This document shows, one piece after another, positions 1-10,185 of a DNA stretch of 64,000 nucleotides. Every line of letters starts with the position of its first letter. Position 1 is the stretch's first letter. Both the position numbers and the translations under genes were made by a program. Origin of the DNA: Diogma glabrata (taxonomy: Eukaryota > Arthropoda > Insecta > Diptera > Cylindrotomidae); contig OY856186.1 of assembly GCA_963693315.1 (NCBI GenBank), positions 373,555,663-373,619,662 on the forward strand, read 5' to 3'. A model generated the notes under the pieces. That model made no database searches and was not told the DNA's origin. It saw only the letters and a list, made by a program, of their open reading frames with translations.

Positions 1-1
1 A

Positions 2-847
2 AACTGTTATTTCCATCTATTTGCGGATGACCTTCAAATATATGACTCGGACACTTTTAGTAACTTAAACGGATGTACAAATCGAATAAAAAGTGCTTTG
101 AAAGCCATATCGGATTGGGCAGATATCAATCATATAAAGATAAACCCTGATAAGTCGAAAGCAATGATTGTCACAAGTTCCAACTCCTCACTTTCTAATA
201 TCGATGTCAGTACAATTAATCTCTCAATAAATAATCAACCAATACAATTTGTGAATAAAGTGAGAAATCTTGGAGTCATAGTGAATAACTTCTTAAGTTG
301 GGATGATCACGTTGATCATATCTGTAGTAATATTTATGCAACTCTAAGTCGGTTGTGGACAACGGCTGCTTTTACTCCTCGTGAAGCTAAATTAAAATTA
401 ATAAGATCGCTCATTGTTCCACATATTATTTACTGTACTCCGTTATTCTCAGGATGTTCTGAAGCAGCTTGGAAAAAACTCAACACTGCTCTAAACTCAT
501 GTGCACGCTATATTTTTAACAAGCGTAAATTCGATTCGATATCAATATATACTAAACAAATTCTTAACTGTAATCTTCGTGATTACATTGAGTATATGTC
601 CGTACTTTTCCTATTTAAATTAATTAAATTCAAAAAACCGAATTATTTATTCGAAAAAATAAATTTTAGTCGATCAGTGCGAACATTAAACATAAACTTG
701 CCCATGAATTGTGGGACGAAATCAAGACAGTCGTCGTTTTTTATAAATGTAGTTAAAAGTTGGAACTCGTTGGAATTCAGTTTGAAAAGTATTTCATCTT
801 TGCCTATGTTTAGAAAATTGGCGTTTGAATATTTCTCTTCAAAATAA
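2..847 (+). CDS. 3' part of a non-LTR retrotransposon reverse transcriptase (5' end outside window)
   Basis: The frame is open from base 2 to a TAA at 845-847 (281 codons), with no start inside the window. It begins a few residues before FADDLQIY, the F/YADD catalytic box of reverse transcriptase. KINPDKSKAM follows, then the thumb-like segment with LGVIVNNFLSWDDHV, and the C-terminal region typical of CR1/jockey-superfamily elements (SCARYIF, then SWNSLEFSLKSISSLPMF near the end). The polymerase would copy element RNA into DNA at a nicked target. No stop or frameshift is seen in this part, unlike the other retroelements here, so it may be a fairly young copy. The A-rich tail just downstream fits the element's 3' end. 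Clade assignment is inferred from remembered family features and could be wrong. Confidence 0.85.
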   Translation, partial: NCYFHLFADDLQIYDSDTFSNLNGCTNRIKSALKAISDWADINHIKINPDKSKAMIVTSSNSSLSNIDVSTINLSINNQPIQFVNKVRNLGVIVNNFLSWDDHVDHICSNIYATLSRLWTTAAFTPREAKLKLIRSLIVPHIIYCTPLFSGCSEAAWKKLNTALNSCARYIFNKRKFDSISIYTKQILNCNLRDYIEYMSVLFLFKLIKFKKPNYLFEKINFSRSVRTLNINLPMNCGTKSRQSSFFINVVKSWNSLEFSLKSISSLPMFRKLAFEYFSSK

Positions 848-1290
848 ATACTAGCTAAATTAAATCTGTTATATTGGTATGGGAAATTTTTCCTTCCCTC
901 ATAAAGAAAAATAATTAAAAAAAAAAAAAAAAAAAAATAAAAAAAATAAAACAAAAAATATATGAAAAGAAAAAAAAAAAAAAAGTAAATAAATTAAAAA
1001 AAAAAAAAAAAAAATAATAATTATATTTTGAATTAATCTCACACTTAAATTATCTATTATTAAACTATTTATCTGTATACTCACTTGTATACTTAAACTT
1101 TAAGAAAGAAACTATCTATTTGTATAATCATTTTGAAACGCTGTATTTCTTATTAATTGTAAATCTAAAAAAAAAAATGTACATAAGAAGATTTTCTTGA
1201 CAGTCAAGAAAATTGAAAAAAGGTTATACCTTAATTGTATATGAATTATAAAATTAAATAAATAAATAAATAAAATAAATAAACAACAAT
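848..1290 (+). repeat. 3' untranslated region and A-rich/TAAA-repeat tail of the retrotransposon
   Basis: Poly-A runs with short interruptions occupy roughly 908-1016. A short TAAA microsatellite ends near 1285 (about 1254-1285). Simple A-rich or TAAA tails are usual at the 3' ends of non-LTR elements, so the element probably ends near 1285. No target-site duplication can be tested because the 5' end is outside the window. Confidence 0.6.
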
Positions 1291-2512
1291 TTGTGCAAAA
1301 TCCTTAAGGCAAAACGCCAACAGAAACGAAATAATATCTAATTTATAAAATAGAATGTTAATGTAATCAGCTTTACACCGTAAAAACCTAACAATTTAAA
1401 AAAAACAAATACACCAACAAAAATGCTCTATCGATATAAAGTATGGTTGCCACAGTGCTTTATGCCAACAGGATTTCAAGGTTAGGCTACCATCCAAAAT
1501 TGGTTGAAACAACTGTATTCTACATGGAAATATAACAAACAAATTATTAATAATCGAAATGATCCACATAAAATAAATGGTAATACTGTGATAGCATGTA
1601 TAACATTCCCAAAGACACACATTTTTTTTATTGGTCATAAATTTTAAAATCAATTTTATTGTTTAGTTATTATAGAGAAGTTTTTAAACAGCGTATTTTA
1701 AATCATTTTAAAATGCAATTAAAATTATTTCTGTGTTGTAGCTATCCACTGAAGATATCTCTTTTATTAATTGCACTATGTGATTCGCCGACCGTTTGAA
1801 TTTGTTTGCGTTTAAGTTTTACTTAAAAATTATTTTTCTACGAGTTTGCAATTATGACTTGAACTTTAAAAAGAGCCTACGATTATTGTGTAATTTTCCT
1901 AATCTACCACAAATAAATATATTAAGATCTTGTCAGGACTTCATATTACTGCAATTTAGCAACTTTGATAGGGAAAAAGTTCTGACGAACATCGGTTAGT
2001 TTTTAACTTCAAACTTTGGTGACCGATTTTCATTCATTTTACTACGTTTGTTTCAAATTATTACTGAATGAAAACTATGGCGAGAGTTATTTCTTAATTA
2101 AAGTATTTAATGAAATTATAAACACCAAATTGAAAAAATGGTCACAACAACCTTGTTGTCAGTGTCAATCTAATGTTCTCTAGTACATTTATTTGAAGTT
2201 CGTTTGTTTTGCTTCCATTTTTTATTAATGAAAAAAATTTTGACCAAGACAAACGAATTTTACTTTTATCAACAAAGTTGTGAGGTCTGTGTGAATTACA
2301 GTCGGTTTGGGACCGATTTTTTATTACTGTATATTTTAAGCTCACTTTATTTACAGCATTAGAGGAGAAGTTTTCCAATTCATCTATATTTTTCAATTAA
2401 ATCAAATTTAGCATTCATTAATTCTAGCAAACAAAGTTTATGTATTTTTACTCGCACTTTGCAACTGTTAGGCTATGAAACTGGACTACATTAGCCAAAC
2501 AATTAAAACAAC
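1291..2512. other. AT-rich region without recognised genes
   Basis: Only short open frames occur and none resembles a known protein. I see no transposon termini. It is presumably intergenic or intronic sequence. Confidence 0.5.
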
Positions 2513-2520
2513 CCATTGAC
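2513..2520 (+). repeat. left 8-bp target-site duplication of hAT copy 1
   Basis: CCATTGAC lies immediately before the left terminus. The identical 8-mer lies immediately after the right terminus. Confidence 0.85.
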
Positions 2521-2679
2521 TAGAGAATCCAGAACCGAAGAATTTTTTAGAACCGGTTTTTCGGAGCTAGATTTTTTCAAACCCGGGTATCCGGTTCTGA
2601 AAATGTTTAAATTAAAAACTATTAAAAAATCATTATAATTTAGAAAAATAATTTTTGCAACAATTTTTTTTAAATCCTT

Positions 2680-3029
2680 TTATTTAACAAAAAATCTTTG
2701 ATAAATCCAATGAGAAATAAATTCATTCGAGTTTGGCTTCTTACTTGCCATTGCTGCCCAAATGATCGATAATGCCTCCATGGTTGCATCAGCTGATAAT
2801 AATGTTGCATTACTGCGACATAGTGCTTCCGCAGCTAACTTTATCGGTGAAAGCGTTGTCATCAAAATCGATTAACGATTTTAAAATGCTGTTTTTTACT
2901 TTATAAAAACGTTCTAGCATAAGATAAAGGCTGTTCCATCGTGTCTTTACATCAAACATTAATTGAATTTCTTTACCAAATTTTTCTTTAATGTATTTCT
3001 GAAGAATGTCATCGTTTTCTGTAGATGAT
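2680..3029 (-). pseudogene. hAT-superfamily transposase fragment, frameshifted
   Basis: Read on the minus strand from about 3029, one frame gives IQLMFDVKTRWNSLYLMLER, the conserved DVKTRWNS(T/L)YLMLER segment of hAT/ZBED-type transposases. The frame then shifts near 2865 into one giving SPIKLAAEALCRSNATLLSA, the next conserved block of the same family. Together they represent only the middle to late part of the RNase H-like catalytic region with its insertion domain. The N-terminal BED finger and first catalytic residues are absent. The fragment stops at 3030, exactly where the Helitron-like composite begins, so it was cut by that insertion or an associated deletion. It sits inside an element with hAT termini and 8-bp duplications, which supports the assignment. 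Confidence 0.8.
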
Positions 3030-3063
3030 CTTAATCACTCACAAAATCTCTCAAAATTTTATT

Positions 3064-3084
3064 TTTTACGCCAAAAGTGTAAAA
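3064..3084 (-). repeat. terminal hairpin of Helitron-like composite, copy 1
   Basis: TTTTACGC and GTGTAAAA form an 8-bp stem with one mismatched pair, around a 5-nt loop. The matching position in the second copy (18485-18506) has a perfect stem. Helitrons carry a short hairpin just inside their 3' end, downstream of the helicase gene, as here. Confidence 0.55.
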
Positions 3085-3294
3085 GTTTTGTTTATTTAAC
3101 ATTATGCCCGTCGCATATTGCCGCTATCTCATAAGAAAGGGAATTCAGGAAAACTCGTTATGAAAATATACAATTGACATTGTGTCATTTTTATTGCAAC
3201 TTATTTATTTTAATATGGAAAAAATTTCAAAATCTCGTTTTAATTCTATTTATTCAAATATTTGTGAGTACACTATATTTTTTGTTATTACGTC

Positions 3295-3570
3295 TAGTGC
3301 ATATACACGAATAAATCAGAAGGTTTTCCTAACGCGTCAGTCACATTCAGTTGTCCATGTGAGAATCACGGATTCTCCTAATCTAGTCCACATACTTGCA
3401 GTAACTGTCCTTGTGCTTTGTTGATCGTCATTGCAAATGCGAGTTGCACTGGAAACTATACGTTTGGATTCAAATACCATATCTGTTGGGATCATTGGCA
3501 ACACTACATCTTCTCCTTCGAATTTTCCATTTAAAATCGTAGCTTTAATGGCATTGTTCATCATCTTTTT
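3295..3570 (-). pseudogene. PIF1-like (Helitron) helicase C-terminal fragment, broken
   Basis: On the minus strand the fragment reads NAIKATILNGKFEGEDVVLP and then MIPTDMVFESKR. It then shifts frame into residues matching the final helicase motif region (A-F-A-M-T-I-N-K-(A/S)-Q-G type) and the H-G-Q-L-type segment. Family knowledge: these blocks are the last part of the PIF1-like helicase of Helitron Rep/helicase proteins, including motif VI. At least two frameshifts are needed to read through, and the N-terminal ATPase motifs and the HUH nuclease are absent. A parallel copy lies at 18750-19119. The remnant cannot be functional. Confidence 0.7.
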
Positions 3571-3595
3571 CACCGAAAATTTCAAAAAAAAATTG

Positions 3596-3710
3596 TGCAA
3601 TTCCAAAATATTGGGAATTACAATATGTGTCACAACAACACATAAAAACCTTTTCAGACCTAGGTTCCACAACATCATGCTTTTTAAGACGTTGATGAAC
3701 GCAAATTTCT
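3596..3710 (-). repeat. CR1-like retrotransposon 3' tail inside the composite (copy 1)
   Basis: The block contains the reverse complement of the family motif TGTGTTGTTGTGACACATAT and of AAGGTTTTTATG. The minus-strand translation includes LWNLGLKRFLCVVVTHIV. The same tail is attached to retrotransposon coding sequence at 63540-63712, which identifies its source. Confidence 0.65.
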
Positions 3711-3849
3711 TTTTAGCTTTTTTGTTTTTTATATTCTTCTTAAAGAAAAGAAATCTAAATAATAAATCCTTTCACATAATAATGTACGACATAGGGCAAT
3801 ATTTCATGATAGGATGGAGGAAACAAAAATAAAACACATTTTTTTTTAA

Positions 3850-4170
3850 ATTTGCAAGAACAAAGCTAAAATTGGGCTCATATCTTCGAGATAGCACAAA
3901 AGTTCATTCCTTAAAAAAAATATAAAAAAATTCCATCAAAACGTTAGTCCATCAAAACCTTAGAAGCATGTCAAAGAATATTCCATAACTAAAACTAAGG
4001 GTGCTATCGTGGATTGAAATCCGCCAGCACAACTAAAATATCACTTATCCCCTTATATCAGTGACATCTAACTGCCATTGCCAGTGGTCTATGATATCTC
4101 ACGTTAACTGATTTACCAATAGAAGGTACTAAAGTACGCGCGGTTGTCACACCCATAGATCCAAAATTTT
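3850..4170 (+). repeat. hairpin-rich repeat block (R-block), copy 1
   Basis: This block is shared with 19335-19866, 31600-31940 and, in inverted orientation, 41876-42105. It carries GATATCAC/GTGATATC-type inverted motifs and CTGCTATTGCCAG-like inverted arms, and ends GGTTGTCACACCC. This copy is the most diverged. It contains a short remnant of the same CR1-like tail insertion (near 3945-3972) that is complete in copy 2. Confidence 0.65.
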
Positions 4171-4295
4171 GAATTTTACATATGTTCTCGAACATATACT
4201 AAATTCATTGGTATTAATGCATTGCTACCGTTTGCAAATCACTTGGTCCTGAGGTTCCGTTTTTTAAAAATTAAAATTAAAAATTACCCAGTTAC

Positions 4296-4440
4296 CTATG
4301 CGCAAGTGTGCACAACAACTTCCCAAAGTTTCATGATGATCGGATGAATAGTGTATTAATGCATAAAGGAAAAACACACATACTTTAAATTTTATTTATA
4401 TATAGATAGAAGATAGATAGATAGATAATACACCTGGCTT
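4296..4440 (-). repeat. retroelement/Helitron-type terminal sequence with GATA microsatellite
   Basis: CCAAAGTTTCATGATGATCGG, followed by ACACACATAC, a TATATA run and (GATA)n, is a terminal arrangement seen in many insect repeats. A related sequence lies at 21178-21295. The exact family is uncertain. Confidence 0.45.
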
Positions 4441-4721
4441 ATGCACGGTTGAAAATCAACGTAATTTAAGCATGGAATATACCCTTTTAAGCATAAAAAT
4501 CTATGTAGAGCTAGTCTTCTTGATAGAAGAAAAAGAAAAAACGTTGTTTTGGTTATTTGTTACATTTGCTTGCGTTTTTAATGAATGAATATAAAATTTG
4601 TTTAAAAAATACAGAATCGAAAACCGGGTATTTTGCTGATGTCAGAACCGGTTTTCGGTGGCGGAAAAATTGCGGGTTTCCCGGGGAACCGGGTATCGGG
4701 TACCCGGGATTGGATTCTATA

Positions 4722-4729
4722 CCATTGAC
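4722..4729 (+). repeat. right 8-bp target-site duplication of hAT copy 1
   Basis: CCATTGAC lies immediately after the right terminus and is identical to the left flank. Confidence 0.85.
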
Positions 4730-6486
4730 TGATTCTTAGTTACAAAATATATTTTGGTAATAAAGAGTATTTTTCCATTGTTTTCTTTTAAGTTTTTAAT
4801 CGTTATGTTTCGGCATTAAGATTTTGGCAACTGTTTTGTAAACAATTCCGCCAAAAAAATTATAATTATATCATAAATTCTTTCATCAATAAAGTAGATC
4901 TCAAACGGTTTAAATTATTATTTCTAATTAAATATTAAGTGAATCATCGTAATATTATTTTTACATTATAATCCTACACCAACCATCAAGGTTCCATCTC
5001 CATTTATAACTTAAACATTACCATTTGTATTTCACGTTCAACCAACACAAATTCATACAAGAAAATGATTGAAGAAAGTCCAACGGTTTTGTTTTGATCA
5101 AAAGTTAAAATGTATTGTCAAAATATCGGCATCAATTTAACGATCAGTTATTTTATATGTAAGAGATATAAGAACAAAATCATTTGAAATATTGAAATCA
5201 ACAAAACTTTTTTTCTATCAAAATCTTTTTATTTATTTTGTAATCTTGCCAATAATTGCAATATATAAATTAAAATAATTTTGATAAACAAAACCAGCCG
5301 ACTTTCTTGGCATTCAAAAACATTAAAGTATTTATAATAAGTAAAAGAAAAATAAGAAATTTAAAATAATGGAGGTATCAACAAGAAAGTTGTCTGAAGA
5401 AGGTGTGTACAATTTTTGAACCGCGATTTGATCGATGTAAAAATGCCAAAATTGTTTCTTCAGCGTGTTGAAGCGTTTAATTTATTGTGGAAATCCTATT
5501 GCGTTTTACAATTATAAAGAATTTCCATCTTGAGGAATGAGGTCCCATTATTGCAAAATAGTTTCAAATTTCTAACATAACCAAAAATTGTATACTCCTG
5601 GTTTATATCATTTATCTTTGAAGAAAGCAATTTTTTTTCTAAATTACTTAATATAAATATGTATGTTAATGACAAAAAAAAATTCACTTTCTTAAAAATG
5701 GTCAAAAAAAAACATCATATAATTATAATTATAGAATCTTAAATTAAAAGAAACTATTCGAAAATAGGAAATTTACACTCAAATAGTTTTTAGTGTAAGA
5801 CAATAGCAGTTAGTATATGTAGTTATTTTTAAAGTCAGCATAAAAATAAACAGCATTGAAAGTAATATTTTATTAATTTTACAAATAAGGTTGTTGACAT
5901 TTCAATGTCATTATTTTGAATTTATTTTAAACGGAAATCAAAATGGAAAAAAACTATTATTGTTATGCAGTTAAATCGCTTTGATATGCATTTTATTGAT
6001 TTGGAGATGCAAACACTATTTGAGATATGATTGTGTGTAGCAAGCAGTTTTGGTTTGCCAAATTTTTTGCTATTTTGTAATGAATTGTTTTTTATAGCTA
6101 ATCCGATTTTATTTATTGTAATAAGTTGTATAAACTGATTTACCCCTTCTAGTTACTCATAAGTTTTTCATGTGTTGTCTATTTCTGGAATTTATTGCAT
6201 TATTTATATTTGTGTTGTATGTCCAACCGCGATCAATATTTCTCATCCACTTCAGTCTCAACCGACTATGTTATAAACACAACAGATATGATCTGCTATA
6301 AAGAGGCATTAAATACCAACGAACTGTCGAGTACAACGGAAAGCCGGATGGATATATGTTTAAGCTTTCATTTATGTAATTTCATCTAAGCACCATCGTC
6401 AAGAGTATTTATAAATATAACGAGGTCGGCAACAGTTTTGTAGGGATTGAAAGGTTATGTAGCGATTGAAAAGCCTTAAGAATTAT
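4730..6486. other. AT-rich region, mostly featureless
   Basis: No convincing gene is present. Around 6415-6472 the words ACGAGGTCGGCAACAG and GTAGGGATTGAA resemble the minus-strand CR1-like coding sequence at 53740-53790, so a very small CR1-like fragment may be present there. Confidence 0.4.
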
Positions 6487-6599
6487 TGGAACAACCGATT
6501 GAATTAAAAAATATTTTATTAATGAAAAAACTTAAGACAAAAAACATAAACATAAAAAGTAATGCAACTAGGATTATATTATTAATTGTATCTTCAACA
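6487..6599 (-). repeat. copia 3' LTR
   Basis: It runs from TGGAACAACCG to TCTTCAACA on the + strand. It is homologous to 10186-10285 but about 13 bp longer because of an extra segment near 6547-6560. Confidence 0.85.
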
Positions 6600-6608
6600 C
6601 GCCCCTTT
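6600..6608 (-). promoter_or_regulatory. copia polypurine tract
   Basis: On the minus strand AAAGGGGCG lies directly before the TGTTG start of the 3' LTR, where plus-strand DNA synthesis would be primed. Confidence 0.7.
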
Positions 6609-6610
6609 AA

Positions 6611-7150
6611 TTAATATTCATCTTCTTGACATAGGAAGCTATGTTTGATTTTGTTGAGATTCTTCGTCATGATATCTGCCATGTTCTCTTCTGATGAAAC
6701 ATATTGAAGATCAGTTAATTTTTTCTCGAAAATCTCCCGTACAAAGTGAATCTTGATATCGATATGATTTGTGCTGTTGTGATATGCTGTATTCTGAACA
6801 AGTTTGATTGCTCCAAGATCATCCGCAAGAATTTTTGTAGGTTGATCAATAAACTGTGTTAGTCCAATTTACTGTGTAAGTCCAGAATATGTTAGCATAT
6901 TCGGAAGATATACAGCTTCCTTTCCAGTAGAGCAAAGGCCCATATATTCTGCTTCGGTACTACTCAAGGCGATTGTAGTTTGTAATTTGCTCTCCCACGT
7001 AACTGGACCACCAGCTAAACAAAAAATGTAACCAGTGAAAGAACGCCTACTCTGCGTTTGACTACCCCAATCTGCAGAAAGTGAATAGTGATTTTCTTTG
7101 CTTAACGTACGAAATGCCATAGTCAATGGTGTTCCGCAAATACTTAGCAA
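6611..7150 (-). pseudogene. copia RNase H and pol C-terminus
   Basis: The minus-strand frame reads DWGSQTQSRRSFTGYIFCLA and TTIALSSTEAEYMGLCSTGK, the conserved copia RNase H blocks. After a stop near 6869 it continues to ADDLGAIKLVQNTAYHNSTN, HIDIKIHFVREIF and ENMADIMTKNLNKIKHSF. The polyprotein ends at TAA (6611-6613), two bases before the polypurine tract. Agreement of the coding end with the tract supports the annotation of the whole element. Confidence 0.8.
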
Positions 7151-8385
7151 CGTGCTCTGCAGCAGTGAAGTGCTCCTTGTGAGGATTAGAATTCATCTGA
7201 GACAATTTAGAAATCGAGTGAAGAATATCCGGTCTTGTACACACCCCAATGTATAGAAGAGATCCTATCAATGATTGATAAACAGTAATATTTACCTTTT
7301 TACATTCTTCATCACACTGCAGACACTGCTTCATTCTTCATCACTCTGCCAAGCTGAATTCCTCCTCCAGCTTTTTTCGAATAGACTGCTTCTGAGTAAC
7401 TCTTGAAACTCCATTCTCCCCCTCTCTCAATACTTCCTCCCAGAAAGTAATTGAGAGCACCTTTGTCCACACAATCAAATTTATTCTTGATTTCTTTCTT
7501 CACTGAGATAACAACTTCCAGAGACTTCGAAGCTAACAATATGTCGTCGGTATAAACCACCAAAATTGTGATGCCATTCTTCGAATCATTTCTTAAATAC
7601 AAACAATTCTCAGTTTTGAGTCTCCCGAATGCCATTTGAACGAACTTTTTGAGATATTCTTCACTCACGAAACCTTCGGGTTGTTGCATAAAGATCTCAT
7701 GATGAAGTTGTCCATTCAAATATGCCCCAACTACATCTATTTGGTGAATATACATCTCCAACTCCACAGCTACTGCAAACAACAAACGGATTGTGGAGTA
7801 TCGGACAACAGGCGCAAACGTCTCTTCAAAACCAAGTCCTTCTTTCTGGTTGAAACCTTTGGCTTCAAGTCTGGCCTTGTACTTTTCAATACTACCATCT
7901 TGTGTTGCTTAATCGCAAAGACTCATTTGCATTTGATTGCCTTGCAGTCTTTTGGTTTAATCGATCAAAACCCAGGTATCTTTCTCTTCCAATTGTAAAA
8001 TTTCTTTAGCCATTGCCTTTCTCCATAGCTCACGGTCATCACTTTCTACTGCTTCCTTGAAATTTGGTGGTGTTGATAATTTAGAGTAAGCAACTGATTT
8101 GTTTACAGTAGTTACAAATTCTCTATATCTGTCAGGAACCTTTTTCGTTCGTACCGGTCTTTGACTAACCTCTGGAGTCAGAGTATTTCGAATAACTTGT
8201 TGTAAAAATTGCGTATTTTCTGGAACGTCATCATCTGCGCTCTCATACTCCTTTTCTCCATCCGAAGAAATTGTCTGCACCAACTCAGCATTTTGAACTT
8301 TGACTGTCAATGGAAAAAATATTAGTTCAGGTGCATTCAATTTCTCACATCTATGTTCTGAGAATGAATTTTCAATAAACTTCAC
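7140..8385 (-). pseudogene. copia linker and reverse transcriptase, degenerate
   Basis: The integrase-RT linker (7957-8385) ends with the conserved PPNFKEAVESDDRELWRKAM and LQLEEKDTWVLID. RT proper follows: EMYIHQIDVVGAYLNGQLHH carries the first catalytic aspartate, and ILVVYTDDILLASKSLE carries the Y-x-D-D box. Between them, after FVSEEYLKKFV, the usual L-Y-G-L-K-Q-S-region is missing, so an internal deletion has removed part of the fingers/palm. The connection domain continues to about 7140 (VYQSLIGSLLYIGVCTRPDI). Several frame changes occur. RT would copy the element RNA to cDNA. Confidence 0.85.
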
Positions 8386-8430
8386 ATCGCAGCTAATGTT
8401 GATCGTCTTGTTCTGCAGATTAAAACATAT

Positions 8431-9094
8431 TTAGCCCTTAGATTGCGGAATCGTACCCAACAAAAATATTTTCAACACTTCTGGCTTCCAATTTTCCTTG
8501 ATCTGGCTTCTTGTCCAGTGAAACAATACTCGTGAACCAAACACCTTCAAATCCATGACAACTGGCTTCACTCCAAACCATATTTCGTAAGGTGTCTTGT
8601 CTCCAAGAATCTTTGAGGGACTTCTGTTTCTTAGGTAGACTGCTGCGTTGATTGTTTCCGCCCACAGAAACATGGGCTCACCGGACTGCAACATCATGCA
8701 TCGAGCCATATCTAATGTCGTTCTATTCCATCGCTCAGCAACTCCGTTCTGTTGTGGAGTATAGGAAATGGCAAGCTGTCGCCGGATGTCACTATTTTCA
8801 AGATGCTTCGTGAAATCTTAATTCAAAAACTCACCGCCATTGCCAGTTTTAATCGCTTTTACACTTTGCGCTTTTACATATTCGGCAAAAAACTGGAAAA
8901 TGTAAATTTCCCTTCATGCAAATTTCACACTGCAAATCAGAACCGGGATCCGCAAAATCCAAGCCATCGACCATATTTTTGTTCTTCAAATCTTTCAACC
9001 TTCTAACATTTAGATGCCCATACCTATCATGCCATTTTCGTAGATCAGATCCACCTCTAACAGCAAGATTTGTTTCTTTACTTTGTATACGCAC
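8431..9094 (-). pseudogene. copia integrase, degenerate
   Basis: The minus strand shows the HHCC zinc domain: WHDRYGHLNVRRLKDL supplies the two histidines and LQCEICMKG the two cysteines (about 8910-9040). The core domain ends with QQNGVAERWNRTTLDMARCM (about 8690-8770), which contains the final glutamate of the DDE triad. It continues into FLWAETINAAVYLRNRSP and KTPYEIWFGVKP (8431-8709). The part with the two catalytic aspartates (about 8770-8900) is disrupted. Integrase would insert the cDNA into the host genome; this copy cannot. Confidence 0.8.
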
Positions 9095-9133
9095 AAATCA
9101 TCTTCTCTAAAACCTCTGAGAATCAATTTTTCA

Positions 9134-9540
9134 TCATTTCTTCTCAAATCCATTGTGCCAAATTATGTCAACCTTCAATCCACCTGCAGTCGCTTTAGGT
9201 ATCGATAGGAAATTCAACTTCGCATCTGGGATGTTATGGACATTCTTCGACTCAATACTTCCATATTCCGTTTCAAGAATGACTATTCCTATTCCTTCAG
9301 CTTTCATAGAACTGCCATCCGCCACTGTCAATTTCTCCGAGATTGGTTTAATTTCGAAAAGCATCTCCTTTTTGCAGCATACATGGCACGTAGCGCCATG
9401 TATCGAATGTCCATATTCTCTGTGAATGCGCAGAACAATCCGAAAGATGTCTTGTTTCCAGATCCTGTTGCTTTCTTTTTCTCGTTTGAAGGACAATTTT
9501 TGAAAAAATGTCAAGTTTTATGACACTTGAAACATTTCAG
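9134..9540 (-). pseudogene. copia zinc knuckle and aspartic protease, degenerate
   Basis: Around 9500-9540 (minus) the residues C-F-K-C and H-F-F-K-N-C form a CX2CX4HX4C zinc knuckle with a stop codon inside it. Then comes the protease segment, with HGATCHVCCKKEMLF in place of the usual D-S-G-A-T-x-H-x-C. The catalytic aspartate is not present at that position. Conserved later parts are LTVADGSSMKAEGIG and LNFLSIPKA. The protease would normally release Gag and Pol proteins; this copy has lost its active site and reading frame. Confidence 0.75.
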
Positions 9541-9559
9541 CGGCTTTTTCTGATTTTCT

Positions 9560-10117
9560 TTCGAATAATTTTCACGTTTCTGGTAAAAAAAAACTCTCAT
9601 CCTTCGAAACCTCAGAGTTCTTCTTTATTGATTCCTCAGTCAACTTATTCTTAATCGAATCCAATGGTTGAATTTTCTCCTGCGTTATAATTGCAACTTT
9701 GAAATTTTCGTAGCTATTCGGTAAAGCGTTCAACAGAATACTAGCTAGAAGCCCCTCATAAAGATGTTCGTCGAAAGTCTTGATTCCTCCAAGCTCAAAA
9801 AATGTCTTCAGGAATTCTGTCATTTTCGTTCCATCTTTCATTTGAATTGTCAACAATTGAGTTGTTAACAACATCACCGTTGCAGGACCCTTAAGCTAAA
9901 ATACTTCGATCAGCTGATCCCCTGCTCGCTTTGTAGTTTCGCATATTACATGGTGGCTAACGCTTTAGAATCATCCGTATCCCAATCTTTTTATTGGGAT
10001 TGGCACATCTTTAGTGTACTTCCACATGTCGTTGTGGATGAGCACCAAACGCATCTGAATTTTCCAAGATGAAAAATTTTCATCGTCCATCTTTTCAATA
10101 GCGTATAACGAAAACAT
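9560..10117 (-). pseudogene. copia gag (UBN2-type), frameshifted
   Basis: An ATG at 10115-10117 starts MFSLYAIEKMDDENFSSWKI, which contains the N-S-S-W-K-x-Q-M-R block that opens copia Gag. After a frameshift near 9955 and a stop near 9900, the sequence from 9877 gives a UBN2-like segment (TIQMKDGTKMTEFLKTFFEL, then LLASILLNALPNSYENF). Gag would form the particle that packages element RNA. The reading frame is broken at least twice, so no functional Gag can be made. The start was chosen as the only ATG in the correct frame downstream of the primer-binding site. Confidence 0.75.
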
Positions 10118-10165
10118 TCAGTTACTGTTTAGTCGCGGAATTTCAAAAAATTAAATTATTTCCGA

Positions 10166-10182
10166 GAACTGATTCCATAACC
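10166..10182 (-). promoter_or_regulatory. copia primer-binding site (internal initiator-tRNA-Met type)
   Basis: On the minus strand GGTTATGGAATCAGTTC starts three bases after the 5' LTR. Family knowledge: Drosophila copia primes on an internal part of the initiator methionine tRNA with a site beginning GGTTATGG. The first eight bases match and the rest has drifted. Confidence 0.6.
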
Positions 10183-10185
10183 TAT

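Larger units (their letters stand above)
3030..4430 (-). mobile_element. Helitron-like composite repeat, copy 1 (helicase remnant, CR1-like tail, hairpin-rich block)
   Basis: Read on the minus strand from right to left, it contains four parts. First is a terminal region of the type CTATCTATATATAAA followed by GT-rich sequence (about 4296-4430, with a GATA microsatellite). Next is a hairpin-rich block (about 3850-4170), then a CR1-like 3' tail (3596-3710), then a PIF1-helicase remnant (3295-3570) and a short terminal hairpin (3064-3084). Its left boundary at 3030 is defined by homology with a second copy starting at 18450 (both begin CTTAATCACTC). It interrupts the hAT transposase. Assigning it to Helitron rests on the helicase and the terminal hairpin; a canonical CTRR 3' end is not seen. 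Confidence 0.6.
2521..4721 (-). mobile_element. hAT transposon (copy 1) with TIRs and 8-bp target duplication
   Basis: The 8-mer CCATTGAC occurs directly outside both ends (2513-2520 and 4722-4729), the 8-bp target duplication expected of hAT elements. The left end reads TAGAGAATCCAGAACCG. The reverse complement of the right end reads TATAGAATCCAATCCCG, giving short imperfect terminal inverted repeats. Subterminal regions on both sides are rich in CCGG/ACCGG motifs (2530-2605 and 4620-4710). Inside is a broken hAT transposase on the minus strand (2680-3029) and a Helitron-like composite (3030 to about 4430). The transposase N-terminal half is not present, so this copy cannot be autonomous. 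Confidence 0.85.

Noticed and set aside
4557..4739. Plus-strand frame with GFRWRKNCGFPGEPG
   Set aside because: It covers the GC-rich subterminal region and TIR of the hAT element; not coding.
9153..9523. Plus-strand open frames across the copia protease region
   Set aside because: They overlap clear minus-strand copia coding sequence and lack any motif; antisense shadows.
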